Assembly: GCA_003167495.1 (NCBI GenBank)
Contig: PMSX01000204.1
Coordinates: forward strand, 1-64,000
DNA: 64,000 nucleotides
From: Bryobacterales bacterium
Lineage (GTDB): Bacteria > Acidobacteriota > Terriglobia > Bryobacterales > Bryobacteraceae
Reading direction: 5' to 3'
Shown here: in pieces, positions 10,729-21,349 of the stretch
How positions within the stretch are numbered: the stretch's first letter is position 1
How the letters are laid out: the number at the start of each line of letters is the position of its first letter
Made by a program: the position numbers and the translations under genes
Notes under the pieces: model-generated
What the model was told of the DNA's origin: nothing
Databases searched by the model: none
What the model saw: only the letters and a program-made list of their open reading frames with translations

Positions 10729-11126
10729 CGAGTTTCCCTGCGCTTGTAGAGAATTCCTCCTGCCAGTGCGGCCGGTACGCTAAACATGGCAGTCGTGATC
10801 CACTGCAATCGTGAAGCGTGGTTCCCTTCCGGCGACAGCATCGCCACAATCGTTAGGCATGCTTGAACTATCCCCATCGTAGCCGCGTGCTCAATCGGTA
10901 AGCGCCGCGCCAGGCGAGCCGTTATATATCCACCGGCGGCCAAGCACATAAATCCATAGGTAAACGTTAGAGTCTTGACCCACTGATTCGCAGAAAGTGC
11001 CGCCGGGCCGGGCAGGGCTCGCGGAAATACCCGGAGCAACAGAGGGTTCACTGCCGCCTCGATGGCGAAGGATGCCGCCGTAAGCACCGCGATTCCTGCG
11101 AGTACCGACAACACACTACGAAGCAT
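10725..11126 (-). CDS. small four-helix membrane protein, unknown function
   Basis: 133 residues with four hydrophobic stretches (near residues 5-27, 48-68, 83-97 and 108-126) and an Arg/Lys-rich end, so an inner-membrane protein. I do not recognise a characterised family. Its stop overlaps the start of the AraC-like regulator as ATGA, so the two are translated together and it may sense or protect in the same response. Confidence 0.6.
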   Translation of the reverse strand: MLRSVLSVLAGIAVLTAASFAIEAAVNPLLLRVFPRALPGPAALSANQWVKTLTFTYGFMCLAAGGYITARLARRLPIEHAATMGIVQACLTIVAMLSPEGNHASRLQWITTAMFSVPAALAGGILYKRRETR

Positions 11127-11310
11127 AGGGGCAGTCTAACCCATCGAATGCCCAATAGCTTGATCTTTCTTGCGAATTTTGCGATGTGACAAAACCTATA
11201 ATTCTGCCGAGGTCACCCATATCTTGCCGGAGCACAAATTAAGCGCCTACCTCGCCGGGCGCCACTCTACGATAACGGCGTGTTTCGGCCACCACTCATC
11301 ACTCAAACAG

Positions 11311-12081
11311 TCAGTTCGCTGACGGCTTCTCCAAATGATCGATAACGATTGTCTCTATCGGCCCGCGCGAGCGGTCTAGCTTCAGCCCCAACGCGCGCAC
11401 GGTCCTCTGGGCAATTGTCGCCAGGTCGTCCTCTCCAGGATCATAAACGTGCTCCAGCGTGAAGTCGAATGGCCCAGTCAGGCCAGTTCGATCCAGCACC
11501 GGCGCGCCCACCGAACCGCTGATTTGCGAAGCGATGAAGTCGATCGTCGCATTTCCACCTGATACAGTTCCGTCTCCGCCGCCGAGCAGTCCCTCGAAGA
11601 ACATCCGATAATCCGGGTGCTTAGGTGGCTCGAACTTTGGCACCTTGGATCCTTTGGTGAGCAGATAAACTACCCCTTCCTTTGATTCGCGATGGAATTT
11701 CAAATGGAATCGATCCATCAAGAGGGCCAGTAGCATCTGCCCCTGCTCCTCGACTAGCGGCGCCTCGCGGTTCGATGGTCTGAACGAACTCAACTCCGAC
11801 GATGCGGGGGGCTTGGCCTCGATCATGAACCGCTCAGAGTCGATCCACGCGGGAGCGCCCACGAGCTGGAACCGCCGCACGCCAAGCGACTCGTCAAGGA
11901 GCAGCGCTAATGTGTAGAGGCTGATCACAACTCTGCCGCCGGGATAATTGTACAGCGCGATGGTGCGATCGTGCGGCCCCGGCGATTTGACAGTCGCGAT
12001 CTCGAACTGCGGCAGCGTGTTCTGAGCAAACGCGACGGCGAACGCGTTTATGAAAAACGTAGCTAGCAGAGATCGGCGCAT
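11311..12081 (-). CDS. TIGR03435 family protein (Acidobacteria-specific)
   Basis: 256 residues with a signal peptide ending near AVAFAQ. Recognisable family landmarks: FEIATVKSPG near the mature N terminus, a VGAPAWIDSERFMIEAKPP segment, LLALLMDRFHLKFHRE, VPVYxL-like VVYLLTKGSKVPK and PVLDRTGLTGPFDFTLE near the end. The family is greatly expanded in Solibacter-type genomes and has no known function; the predicted location is periplasmic. It stands alone here; a broken relative lies just upstream at 12336-12654 on the same strand. Confidence 0.9.
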   Translation of the reverse strand: MRRSLLATFFINAFAVAFAQNTLPQFEIATVKSPGPHDRTIALYNYPGGRVVISLYTLALLLDESLGVRRFQLVGAPAWIDSERFMIEAKPPASSELSSFRPSNREAPLVEEQGQMLLALLMDRFHLKFHRESKEGVVYLLTKGSKVPKFEPPKHPDYRMFFEGLLGGGDGTVSGGNATIDFIASQISGSVGAPVLDRTGLTGPFDFTLEHVYDPGEDDLATIAQRTVRALGLKLDRSRGPIETIVIDHLEKPSAN

Positions 12082-12335
12082 TTCTCACTCCTTTCTTAAC
12101 GCAGAAAATGCAAGGTTTGCCGACATTAACGCATATCATAGTAACCGCAGCGCGATCGATAGCCCCCCGGCTCCCTGATCCCGGGAAAGGGGCTGTGCCA
12201 TATCGGGGGTCTCCTCAAAAGCCACTTACGTTCAAATTGACGCTCAGTTGGACCGCGAGGTACCTCGAAGGTCAACCTCTGGTGGCTGACAATCTGCCCA
12301 CGGCCGCCGACGCATATCCGCTTGGGTAGGGCGTT

Positions 12336-12654
12336 TTACGTCCCTGTGGACGTCAACGCCGCCCTGGTAGTGGGTGTTTTCCCTTCGATGTCGTACCTCT
12401 CGACGATGGTCCAGTCTGGAAGAGAGGAGAGACGCGGCGATGGGTTGGCAGGCACGTCGTAACCGTAACTCAAAAGCGTGATCACTGGGACTGCCTTGGC
12501 TTTCAGTTCGCCGTTAGGTAGGACTTTGCGCGCGAATGCTGCCCGGATCGGCTGAAGGAGCAGGTTTTATGACGATCTTTTCGAATGCCTGCGGCGGAGC
12601 GGCGGCGGTCAAGGCCACAAGGAAAAACACAACGGCTTGGTAGACCATAGACAT
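12336..12654 (-). pseudogene. TIGR03435 family remnant, frameshifted and truncated
   Basis: Reading the minus strand from the ATG at 12654 (preceded by GGAGGT with a 7-base spacer) gives a signal peptide and FEKIVIKPAPSADPGSIRAQS, then a stop. In the next frame the family pattern continues without a gap: LPNGELKAKAVPVITLLSYG, then YDVPANPSPRL, LPDWTIVERYDIEGK, ending at a stop at 12336-12338. One base appears gained near 12525. Only about the first 105 residues of a family member remain; the rest is missing. The good ribosome site suggests recent inactivation. Confidence 0.7.
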
Positions 12655-12902
12655 GAACCGCACCTCCCGACAACTGCGCTACCAATTTACCCGAAGAAGA
12701 TTTGCGCAGCACCACGCGGGACTGTCTAACAATGGTAAGTTTCGGGACTCCCCTACTTTCCGATAACGGCTTCTTTCGACCACAACATAAACTGGGTGGT
12801 GAAGGTTTGGCACGCTTAGATGTGCTCAGATTCTTGGAGCGCGATCATCGTAAATCAATCTCAACGAGCTCGACTCGTTTACCGTGTCGGAGCTGACCTA
12901 CT

Positions 12903-13195
12903 GACCGGATTGGCGGCAGTAGCTGGGCTCCATTTATTCAGGGCACGCATCAATCGGAGCCGTCATTTGTCTTCTGGCTGCCGGGATTGATGGCTACAGT
13001 GATCGCAACGTCAGGCACGTGTGGATTCACGGAGTCGTGATGATGTCGCCGGAGATTCTCGCGATGTTGTTTGGCGCGGAGGTTTGCGATCCTAGCAAAA
13101 GTTGGGGTTGCGGTGCATTGCCAATTGGGTTAGCTTTGGCAGCGCTTTCCAGTCTCTTACTAATTGGAGTGTCATACGGCTGGTTCGGTCCGTAA
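12903..13195 (+). pseudogene. possible frameshifted small membrane protein
   Basis: Two adjoining frames read like one membrane protein. The first ends ...SFVFWLPGLMATVIATSGT and GFTES before a stop near 13036-13038; the second, from ATG 13040, reads MMSPEILAMLFGAEV, then a helix ALPIGLALAALSSLLLIGVS and ends at 13193-13195. One missing base near 13030 would join them. The second part alone could be a 51-residue protein. No family was recognised. The rest of the 12655-13412 stretch shows nothing I can call coding. Confidence 0.3.
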
Positions 13196-13412
13196 TCGAA
13201 TCGGCCCAACCTCGCGAGCACACGCAAACGCCACGTCTAAATACCTGAAGTGACTTTGTGGACCCTAACTGGCGTTATCGAACTTAAGAAAATTGCGCGT
13301 CCTTCCCGCCGGTTGGACCCCAAAAAGCGCCGCAGCGGCAGTGAAATGGGTATAGTCACATCCGAGCCCCCGCGCCCGGGAACGCGTGAAATGAGAACTA
13401 CCCGTTTGTTGC

Positions 13413-14765
13413 CTACGTTAAAAGAGCCCCAAGCTTCTTCGTAGCTGTCGGGAACTTTCCAATGCCCGCGCCCACCACTTCATCGGCCACTGTCACATAG
13501 ACATCGCCCACCGTACCTGTCACACGAGTATGCGAACCTTTGGCGAGCTTTTTGCTCCCACCGGCAACGATCATCGCCAAACCGCTGTTCTTGTGCGGAT
13601 TCGCCTCGGCATGTTCATGGGCGAATATCAGGCTCGTATGGTCGAACAGGTTACCGTCGCCCTCGGGAACCGATTCCAGCTTGGCCACCAGATACGCAAA
13701 CTCTTCCACATGCCAGCGGCAGATATCGCGCAGCACGTGAATACCGTCGGTACCATCCGCTCCCGAGGTCTTGTCTGCGGCATGCGTGTAATCATGATGC
13801 CTTGCCGACGTATATCCAAGCCATGGGAACCGCGTCAGACTCTGGCATTTCGTCAACATGTAAGAGGCTACCCGCGTCTGCCGCATAGCCAGCGCTTGCA
13901 CCAGCAAGTCGCTTTGCAATTTCGCGATGCGCGGCCAATCCTTCATATCACCATCGAAATCGGGTGGATCGATATGCGCATACTGCGGCGGCAGACCCGC
14001 AATGGCGCGTTCCAAGTCCCGAATGCCCGACAAATGCTCGTCTATCCGTGTCTTATCGTCGCCGGGCAGCTTCTTTTCGAGAGCGGAAGCATCCGCCATC
14101 ACTGTGTCCAAAATGCTGCGCTTCCGATTCACCCAGCCTTCTTCGCGCGCACCGAACAAGCGATCAAATAACCGGTGTGGGATCATCTCGGGCGGCAACG
14201 CCTGCTCATACCCGGCCCAACTCATATTGCGCTGCATGCTTTCGCCGAAAGATTCCTGCGCCACACCAATCTGCAAAGAACGGAAACGCGAATCGCCGCC
14301 AATCTTATTGGCAATAATCTGGTCAATCGAAGGTCCGCTCGGTCCGCGGCCCGTGAAATCCATGCCGGTCATCAAACCGCTCATTGAATTGGTATGGCCG
14401 TTGCCCTTGCCGCTGGCGGCGGCGTTATCCACTCCGCTCAGCACATGAACGTCTTTGCGCCAAGCCGCTAGCGGAGCAAGGCAAGGCGTTAGCTCATAAT
14501 CACAGCCCTCTTCGGCGGGAATCCAATAGCGCTCGGGAATGCCGTTGCCGTTGAACCAGAGAACGAAGCGGCTTTCAATCGGTTTTTCCAACGGGGCCGC
14601 GCCGGCTGCCACCGTTTCGGGCGTTGCCGCATAGGCGGTTCCCAATGAGTTAAACATCGAAGTCAGCGGAGGCAGACCAATGGCGATTCGCGCTCCCGCT
14701 GCAGTAAGCCCTTTCAGTAGCGACCTGCGAGACGTTCTAACGCGCTGAGTGATGATCTGCGACAT
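13413..14765 (-). CDS. DUF1552 family Tat-exported protein
   Basis: 450 residues. The N terminus has a twin-arginine motif (TSRRSLLKG) followed by a hydrophobic run. Landmarks of DUF1552: [86 protein letters not shown] and MIVAGGSKK. Like DUF1501 it is an alkaline-phosphatase/sulfatase-like fold family of unknown reaction that pairs with a DUF1592-type cytochrome protein, encoded directly upstream with a 29-base overlap. An AGGAG site sits about 11 bases before the ATG inside that gene. Confidence 0.9.
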   Translation of the reverse strand: MSQIITQRVRTSRRSLLKGLTAAGARIAIGLPPLTSMFNSLGTAYAATPETVAAGAAPLEKPIESRFVLWFNGNGIPERYWIPAEEGCDYELTPCLAPLAAWRKDVHVLSGVDNAAASGKGNGHTNSMSGLMTGMDFTGRGPSGPSIDQIIANKIGGDSRFRSLQIGVAQESFGESMQRNMSWAGYEQALPPEMIPHRLFDRLFGAREEGWVNRKRSILDTVMADASALEKKLPGDDKTRIDEHLSGIRDLERAIAGLPPQYAHIDPPDFDGDMKDWPRIAKLQSDLLVQALAMRQTRVASYMLTKCQSLTRFPWLGYTSARHHDYTHAADKTSGADGTDGIHVLRDICRWHVEEFAYLVAKLESVPEGDGNLFDHTSLIFAHEHAEANPHKNSGLAMIVAGGSKKLAKGSHTRVTGTVGDVYVTVADEVVGAGIGKFPTATKKLGALLT

Positions 14766-16758
14766 GCTGCAAAAGTTCTCCTGTAAGTGTACTGTTCTTG
14801 CCGGACTCGGTCTCGGTGCCGGGAAACTCGCGCAGCACCACTAAAGACAATATTAGCTGTTTGAATTGAAAACCCGAATCGCGAAAGTTTTCCGTGACCA
14901 TCCGCAGCAACGGGCGGTCCGCCGGCGTATCCGTTCTCCCCGCCTGAAAACGGAAATACTGCTTGACCACGCACTCCTGGCACTGAGCGCTTTTCGCCAG
15001 TACGGCGCCCAATTGCAAAGGCGATGTAAACTCCGAATTGGGAATGCCGGCCACGTAGGCTTTGGTATCGAGCGGCAGAGTCACTGTCCGCTTAGGCGCG
15101 TGAACATCCTCATCATCCTCTTCGCCTTTTTTCTTGTCGCGAAACTCCAGCACAAGCTGCTCACGCTTTGCACCGATGGCATCGAATTTCTCGAGCCCAA
15201 AGCCGACCCCATCCATCAACCTGTGGCAAGTGGCGCACGACGCATTGCTGGTATGTTCCGCCATGCGGTCGCGATTGGTCTGCGGCTTGGCCTCTGTCAC
15301 CGGAGGCAGATTGGTATTGACGCCCGGCGGCGGATCGGGCACATGTTGGCAAAGGAATTGCTCGCGCACAAACAGTCCGCGCGCCGTGGGTGACGAATCT
15401 TCCGGTTTCGCGGTGAGCGCCAGAAATAAACCCTCCCCCAAAATGCCCGCGCGTTCGGAGCCGGCCGGGAAAGGAACCCGGTCGAAATCCTTGGCTGGCG
15501 CCGTGACGCGATAAATACGAGCCAATTCGGGGCTGACGTAACCGTAATCAGCAGTAAACAGCTTCATGAAGTTGTCATCGTTCCAAACCAGGTCGGACAC
15601 AAACGTACGTGCTTCGGTGGTCATGGCGTTGACGGTTTCGCGCGTAAAGTAAGGAAACTTACGCCTGTCCTTACTCGCGGTAACGAGCCTGTCGAAACGC
15701 AACCACTGGCTTACGAACTCATCTAGCGCTTCGTGCGCTCGCGGGTCTGCCAGCAGGCGTCGTGCCTGTTTCTCCACCCCGGCCCGCGTGGCCAATTCCC
15801 CGCGCTCGGCGGCGGCAAAGAGTTCAGCATCGGGCATCGTATCCCAAAGCGAATAAGACAGTCTGCTGGCTGTCGCCCATGCCTTCATTTTGGGGTCGGG
15901 CGTGGTCTCCAACCAAAACAGGAAGTTGGGCGATTGCAGCATGGCTTCCACTACCAATTGCGCCCCTTTGAGGAAATCCGGATCACTCGCCAGGAGTTGC
16001 TCGTAGCGCTGCTGCTCGTCTCCCGTCAGCGGTCGGCGGAAGGCCTTCTGTCCGAATTCCCGAACGAAGCGCTTTCCGCAGTCGCCCGAAGGCTTGCAAG
16101 GAATAAGACCATGCGTGTCGCCACCGCGAAAGGCGCCACGCGCCAGTTTCTCCGCCGCATTACTATAACCTTCCACTAATAACGGCGACAGGCTCTGGCC
16201 GCGCGACTGGTTGCGGAAGCCGTTTACAAAATCTTCCGGTGGAAACTGGAGCGCCGGTGAGGTTTGGTCGCCCAGCAAATCACGCACAGTGTGGTTGTAC
16301 TGGCTATGCGTCAATCGCCGGAGTTCCGCATCAGCCGCCGCGCCAGTGCCGGCACTTTCCAGCTCGCGATATTTCAGCGCTTTCGTAAGATCAGGCCCTG
16401 ACAACTGCGCCAGTTTCGCAATCCAGGCTTTCAACACCGCTTCTTCCGGGCTTCCCGGCTTAATGCGCTCGCCGCCCGTATGCGGAATGCGCGCGGTGGG
16501 CTTCTTGAGCAGCAGCGATGCTTCGGGCTGAGCGCGGTCGATCAAAATGACGAGCGAATTTCCGAAATCCTCAACCTTTTGCGCGTCCGCATCCGCTTCC
16601 GGAAAATGCAGCCGCGTGGCTGACGCAACGCCGTCGGCATTGTGGCAGGCGCCGCAGTTCGCCTTCTCCAGAATCGGGTAAAGGTCGGTGCGGAAGTCGA
16701 CGCTCTGCGCCTGCAGCGCTGCAGCAGTCAACCCCAGCAAAATCAGCCATTTAAGCAA
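14737..16758 (-). CDS. DUF1592/DUF1588-type secreted cytochrome c protein
   Basis: 673 residues with a signal peptide (about residues 1-18). Haem motif CGACH at residues 35-39, then blocks typical of DUF1587 ([19 protein letters not shown]), DUF1595, DUF1592 ([23 protein letters not shown]), DUF1588 with a second CxxCH ([22 protein letters not shown]) and DUF1585 at the end. Predicted periplasmic redox protein, partner of the DUF1552 protein. It is transcribed divergently from the LRR genes across a 55-base gap, so the two units may share control. Confidence 0.9.
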   Translation of the reverse strand: MLKWLILLGLTAAALQAQSVDFRTDLYPILEKANCGACHNADGVASATRLHFPEADADAQKVEDFGNSLVILIDRAQPEASLLLKKPTARIPHTGGERIKPGSPEEAVLKAWIAKLAQLSGPDLTKALKYRELESAGTGAAADAELRRLTHSQYNHTVRDLLGDQTSPALQFPPEDFVNGFRNQSRGQSLSPLLVEGYSNAAEKLARGAFRGGDTHGLIPCKPSGDCGKRFVREFGQKAFRRPLTGDEQQRYEQLLASDPDFLKGAQLVVEAMLQSPNFLFWLETTPDPKMKAWATASRLSYSLWDTMPDAELFAAAERGELATRAGVEKQARRLLADPRAHEALDEFVSQWLRFDRLVTASKDRRKFPYFTRETVNAMTTEARTFVSDLVWNDDNFMKLFTADYGYVSPELARIYRVTAPAKDFDRVPFPAGSERAGILGEGLFLALTAKPEDSSPTARGLFVREQFLCQHVPDPPPGVNTNLPPVTEAKPQTNRDRMAEHTSNASCATCHRLMDGVGFGLEKFDAIGAKREQLVLEFRDKKKGEEDDEDVHAPKRTVTLPLDTKAYVAGIPNSEFTSPLQLGAVLAKSAQCQECVVKQYFRFQAGRTDTPADRPLLRMVTENFRDSGFQFKQLILSLVVLREFPGTETESGKNSTLTGELLQHVADHHSAR

Positions 16759-16813
16759 AAGAACTCCTCATCGGTAAGTCAGCGTCACCTTACATCCAGT
16801 AGAATAACGCAAG

Positions 16814-18793
16814 ATGCGCCAAATTATCGGGGCCCTTTTTGTTTTTTCGCTTGCGGCGCAGGCCGCCAGCGAACGCGAGGTCGCCGAATGGGTCCTGCGC
16901 TGGGAAGGCAGTTTGATTGTAGAGGGCTCAAACACGCCCTTGCACGACCTTTCCCAACTGCCGCCAGGCGATTTCCACATCGCCTCCATCGATCTCACCG
17001 CCGTCGTCATGCACCCCGTGGAGTTGCGCAAGCTCGAAGGCCTCACGCATCTGCGGGAACTGTATCTTCCTGGCCGCATCTGGAATCCTGGAGATGGCAA
17101 CGAAGACAAAACCGGTGTTTTCGAAGCGCTCGCTTCACTGACGGGCGTAGAACGCCTGGCCTTCGGCTGGCACTTTAACGCAGACATTCACGTGGAAGAT
17201 AATGATATCCGCAAGCTCGCTTCCTGGTCGGGCCTGAAACAGTTGCGCTGCTCGCAATGCAGTCTGGCCAACGCCGACCTGTCGGTTTTCCCCCAATTGC
17301 GCGATCTCGATCTGAGCTTTGCACCCTTCACCGATGAAGGCATGCGCTCGTTGGCGAAGCTAAAGAATTTGCAGCGGCTGATGTTGCGCGACACGCTGGT
17401 GACCGACGACGGCCTGAAATATCTCAAGGATTTGACAAATCTCGAAGAGCTCGATTTGTCGGGAACGCGCGTCACCGGTCGCGGCGTTGAATATCTCAGC
17501 AACTTGAAATCGCTGCGCAGCTTGAGCCTGCTGGGCGCGCAGGTGCCCGATGCGTCCATGGAAATTCTTTCTGGCATGAAGTCTTTGCAGGTTCTGAATC
17601 TTTACCGGACCCTCGTGACCAATTCCGGTCTCGCCAAACTTGAGTCCCTGAAGAATCTGACCGACGTCGATGTGCGCTACAGCCGCGTCACGCCGAATGG
17701 AGTGGAGGCGCTCCGTGCCGCGCTGCCCGAAGTGAAAGTTCGTTTCGTCGGGGCTCCCGTTCCCAAGACCAAAATCGCCGGAGCCGCCAAGCCTGCGAAC
17801 GCTTCCAGCGAGGCGATTGCCGAATGGGTCAAGAAAATGGGTGGAAACGCCGAACAGGCCGGCGGTCGGTTGATAGCCATCAACCTGGCATCCACTTCGC
17901 TGAGTGACGCACAACTCAGCTACCTCGAAAATCTCCACGATCTTCAAAAACTCGAACTCGAGGTAACACAGGTCTCGGATCTGGGCTTGTCGTCCTTGCA
18001 GCGGCTAACCGGTCTGCGAGAACTTAATTTGAGCGACACCACCGTCTCCTCGGCGGGATTGGCGAAACTTTCCGCGTTGAGCCATCTCGAGACCCTCAAC
18101 TTGGCACGCACACTGGTGGACGGTCCGGGCCTGGCGCAGTTGAAAGAGTTAAAAAGCCTGCGCGAGCTTGACCTTTCGGGCTCTCATGTAGCCGATCGAG
18201 GACTGGAATCGCTCTGCCTGCTATCCGGGCTCCGCGAACTGCGGCTGCGCTATCTCGACATCAGCGACTCGGGCTTGCCGTCCCTTGCGAAAATGACGCA
18301 GCTCGAGAAGCTGGATCTCTCAAGCACCGAAATAACCGACGCTGGCGTCAAACAACTCGCCGCCCTCAGCAACTTGCGGGAATTGTGTTTGAACTTCACT
18401 GGCGTCAAGAACGAAGGCCTCGCCCAACTGCAGCCATTGCAGAAGCTGGAACGCATTGAACTCTTCCGCACGCGCACAACAGACGAAGGCATTGCCTCCC
18501 TCGCCGGATTGAAGAACCTGCTAGTTGTGAAGCTCGACTACACATCGCTTGATGACAAGGCCATTGTCTCTCTAAAAACACTCCCCAAGCTTCGCGAGTT
18601 GAGTCTGGATGCAACCAGCATTACCGATCAAGGTGCGCAAGGCTTGCAATCGATGAGCGCGCTACGGTATCTGAACATTTATCACACCCTTGTTACCGAG
18701 AAAGGCATGCTCGCTCTGAAAACCGCTCTTCCCGATTGTCAGATCGTCTTTGACCGCGATTCCGCTTTACCCAACCGGAGAATCCGCCAATGA
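16814..18793 (+). CDS. secreted leucine-rich-repeat protein, two LRR blocks
   Basis: 659 residues with a signal peptide (FVFSLAAQAAS). About 20 LRR units of the cysteine-containing/RNI-like or GALA type, consensus LxxLxxLxLxxTxVTDxGLxxLxxL, form two blocks separated near residues 310-340 by a short EAIAEWVKKMGG element that echoes the EREVAEWVLRWEG sequence at the mature N terminus; the protein is thus an internal duplication. No transmembrane anchor is seen. LRR proteins of this kind accompany planctomycete-type cytochrome clusters and are presumed binding modules. The next LRR gene overlaps its stop (ATGA). Confidence 0.85.
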   Translation: MRQIIGALFVFSLAAQAASEREVAEWVLRWEGSLIVEGSNTPLHDLSQLPPGDFHIASIDLTAVVMHPVELRKLEGLTHLRELYLPGRIWNPGDGNEDKTGVFEALASLTGVERLAFGWHFNADIHVEDNDIRKLASWSGLKQLRCSQCSLANADLSVFPQLRDLDLSFAPFTDEGMRSLAKLKNLQRLMLRDTLVTDDGLKYLKDLTNLEELDLSGTRVTGRGVEYLSNLKSLRSLSLLGAQVPDASMEILSGMKSLQVLNLYRTLVTNSGLAKLESLKNLTDVDVRYSRVTPNGVEALRAALPEVKVRFVGAPVPKTKIAGAAKPANASSEAIAEWVKKMGGNAEQAGGRLIAINLASTSLSDAQLSYLENLHDLQKLELEVTQVSDLGLSSLQRLTGLRELNLSDTTVSSAGLAKLSALSHLETLNLARTLVDGPGLAQLKELKSLRELDLSGSHVADRGLESLCLLSGLRELRLRYLDISDSGLPSLAKMTQLEKLDLSSTEITDAGVKQLAALSNLRELCLNFTGVKNEGLAQLQPLQKLERIELFRTRTTDEGIASLAGLKNLLVVKLDYTSLDDKAIVSLKTLPKLRELSLDATSITDQGAQGLQSMSALRYLNIYHTLVTEKGMLALKTALPDCQIVFDRDSALPNRRIRQ

Positions 18794-19794
18794 AAGCCGT
18801 TTGTTTAATGCTGTTGTTCTGCGCCTTATCCGCTTACTCCGCCGATCCGGAGCGCGCCTCCTCAAAAGAAGACACCCAGTGGATCAGCGATCTCGATGGC
18901 TCGGTCACTCGCAACGCCCAAGGCCAGGTCACCGCAATCAGCCTGCGCGGGACATGGGTGGAAGACGCTGATCTGCGCCGGCTCAACCAATATCCTGCTT
19001 TGAGCGTTCTGGATCTCTCCCTCACCCACATCACCGACGGCGGTATGCAGGATATCAGTAACCTCCGCGGCATCACCGACTTCAGCCTCTATTTCGCCGA
19101 GTACGTCACTGATGAGGGAGTCGCCGCCATCAAAGATTGGAAGCAGCTCAAACACCTGAACCTGCATGGCACGAAGGCCGGCGATTCGGCTCTGGAACAT
19201 ATTGCGGGCATCACTTCGCTTGAGTCGCTCGACGTGGGATCTACTTTGATGACCGACGTGGGGTTGGAACGGCTGACCACGCTAACGAACTTGAAGGAAT
19301 TGACCATGGGCGGCAATGAACTCGGTGATGCGGGCCTGCAGGCGCTCCGGCAGATGCCCAACTTGACTTACCTGGATCTGAGCGGACGCCAGGGGAACGA
19401 CAAGAACGTCTGGACCGTCTCCATGTCCAACGTGGGTCTGCAGGCCCTGTTGACATTGAAGAACCTGCGCGACCTGCGCTTCGCCTGCACCTCCACCACA
19501 GTGGGAATCGAAGGCACCAAGTTGGGAGAAGTCAGCACCCTGAACATTACCGAGAAATGGCTAGAGCAACTGGGATCGCTGGTTAAGCTCCAGCGGCTGA
19601 AGGTGCAAGGCTGCAGCCGCGTAAACGACGAAGCCGTGGCTGCGCTGATCGCCATGCCGGCGCTGCGCGAAGTAGACTTGAAAGGCACCTCCGTGACCGA
19701 AAAAGGAGCTGTCAGGCTACAAGCGGCGAAACCGGGTGCTGTCGTCTACATCGGACCTTGGGAAGCCAAAGCCGCCGCCTATCGCAATAATTGA
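18790..19794 (+). CDS. secreted leucine-rich-repeat protein, single block
   Basis: 334 residues with a signal peptide (LLFCALSAYSA). After a short head (EDTQWISDLDGSV) come roughly ten LRR units of the same type as the preceding gene (LSVLDLSLTHITDGGMQDIS, LKHLNLHGTKAGDSALEHIA), interrupted by an irregular insert near residue 200-240. Probably a paralogue of one half of the upstream protein. Translationally coupled to it by ATGA; the 3' end faces the permease gene with a 14-base gap. Confidence 0.85.
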   Translation: MKAVCLMLLFCALSAYSADPERASSKEDTQWISDLDGSVTRNAQGQVTAISLRGTWVEDADLRRLNQYPALSVLDLSLTHITDGGMQDISNLRGITDFSLYFAEYVTDEGVAAIKDWKQLKHLNLHGTKAGDSALEHIAGITSLESLDVGSTLMTDVGLERLTTLTNLKELTMGGNELGDAGLQALRQMPNLTYLDLSGRQGNDKNVWTVSMSNVGLQALLTLKNLRDLRFACTSTTVGIEGTKLGEVSTLNITEKWLEQLGSLVKLQRLKVQGCSRVNDEAVAALIAMPALREVDLKGTSVTEKGAVRLQAAKPGAVVYIGPWEAKAAAYRNN

Positions 19795-19808
19795 AACGGC
19801 CACAAGAC

Positions 19809-21275
19809 TTACTTAACAGGCGCTTCGGCCGGTACTTCCCGCGTATTTAACTTGCTGTGGAAGCGGCTGTAGCCGAAATAAACAATCAAGCCGATGAGCA
19901 TCCACCCGAACGCCGTGATCTGCGTTCGCGTATCAAGCGAAATAATCATTGCGCCGCAAACAATCATTCCCAGAATAGGCACCAGCGGCACCAGTGGTGT
20001 CCGGAACGGCCGATCAAGACCGGGCTGCTTCTTACGCAGAATCCAAACGCCGACACAAACGAGCGTGAAAGCGAATAAGGTTCCAATGGATGTCAAATCT
20101 CCCGCCAGTGAGCCCGGAATAAATCCGCCAAAAGCACCGACGAAGAAGTACAACAAAATATTCGATTTGTAGGGCGTGCGGAATTTGGGGTGAATGTCCG
20201 AGAACAGTTTGGGCAAAAGGCCGTCGTTAGACATCGAAAAAAAGACGCGGCTTTGACCCAACAGCATGACCAGCATCACCGAAGAGAATCCGGCCAAAAT
20301 CGCAACCGTTACCAGTATCTCCAGCCAGCCATACCCTGGCATGTAGTGCTTAATTGCGTATGCCACGGACGCTTCTTTGCCGGCGATTTTGAATTCCTTC
20401 CAGTTACAAATGCCCGTCAGCACGTGGCCGAAAACCACGTAAAGAAACGTGCAGATGGCAAGGGAGCCAAGAATGCCGATGGGCATATCGCGTGCCGGAT
20501 TTTTCGTCTCCTGTGCGGCCGTAGACACCGCATCAAAGCCGATATAGGCAAAAAACACGATTCCCGCGCCCTTCAACACCCCTCCCCATCCGTGCGCAAA
20601 GAACGCTTCATGGCCAGGTACCGCAGCCGGCACGAGAAATGGCGTATAGTTTGCGGGATTAATAAATTGCCAACCGAGCGCAATGATCAGGAGCACAATC
20701 GAAACCTTGATCGCGACGATGATGGAGTTCAGCGTGGCCGATTCTTGCGTGCCCTTGATAAGAACTAACGAGAGTATCGCCAGAATGAAAAGAGCCGGCG
20801 CGTTGATAATTCCATGCACGCCGGAAAGCGATGTTTCCATCGGTGAATGGCACCATTCGTACGGTATCCGGCCACCGAACAAGTTGTTCAGATACTCGCT
20901 CCAGGCAATAGAGAGCGTAGCCGCGCCAAGCGCATACTCAAGCACCAACGCCCAGCCGATGACCCAGGCGACAAACTCACCCATGGTTGCATATGCATAC
21001 GTGTAGGCGCTGCCGGCAATGGGAAGCATGGCCGCGAATTCGGCGTAACAAAGTCCGGCAAAAGCGCACCCGACAGCCGCGACGATAAACGAAAGCACCA
21101 CCGAAGGCCCCGCAGCTTCGGCCGAGGCTGCCGCTGTGCGGACAAAAAGTCCCGCTCCAATCACGGCTCCAATGCCCAGCGCAATCAAGCTGGTGGCGGT
21201 CAGCGTCCGTTTCAGGTCGCTGTGGCTGGCTTGCTCCAGCAACGATTCGATTGATTTCCTTCGTGTCAGGGTCAT
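19809..21275 (-). CDS. APC-family amino acid permease
   Basis: 488 residues with about 12-13 hydrophobic segments. N-terminal TATSLIALGIGAVIGAGLFV is the substrate-binding broken helix 1 of the APC fold (GxG loop), and GFDAVSTAAQETKNPARDMP is the helix 6-7 signature of the cationic amino acid transporter subgroup (YfnA/CAT-like). Predicted inner-membrane, proton-coupled uptake of amino acids. A second member of the same subgroup is at 35375-36916. Substrate cannot be set from sequence. Confidence 0.9.
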   Translation of the reverse strand: MTLTRRKSIESLLEQASHSDLKRTLTATSLIALGIGAVIGAGLFVRTAAASAEAAGPSVVLSFIVAAVGCAFAGLCYAEFAAMLPIAGSAYTYAYATMGEFVAWVIGWALVLEYALGAATLSIAWSEYLNNLFGGRIPYEWCHSPMETSLSGVHGIINAPALFILAILSLVLIKGTQESATLNSIIVAIKVSIVLLIIALGWQFINPANYTPFLVPAAVPGHEAFFAHGWGGVLKGAGIVFFAYIGFDAVSTAAQETKNPARDMPIGILGSLAICTFLYVVFGHVLTGICNWKEFKIAGKEASVAYAIKHYMPGYGWLEILVTVAILAGFSSVMLVMLLGQSRVFFSMSNDGLLPKLFSDIHPKFRTPYKSNILLYFFVGAFGGFIPGSLAGDLTSIGTLFAFTLVCVGVWILRKKQPGLDRPFRTPLVPLVPILGMIVCGAMIISLDTRTQITAFGWMLIGLIVYFGYSRFHSKLNTREVPAEAPVK

Positions 21276-21349
21276 GAAATTACCCGCTACGTTACCATAT
21301 CAGCGGCGTCGGACGGTACTCCGCGTACTCGAATAGTAATAGAACTCTG

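Noticed and set aside
13250-13444. 64-codon plus-strand frame overlapping the end of the DUF1552 gene
   Set aside because: No family pattern or ribosome site, and it runs into the antisense of a well-supported gene.
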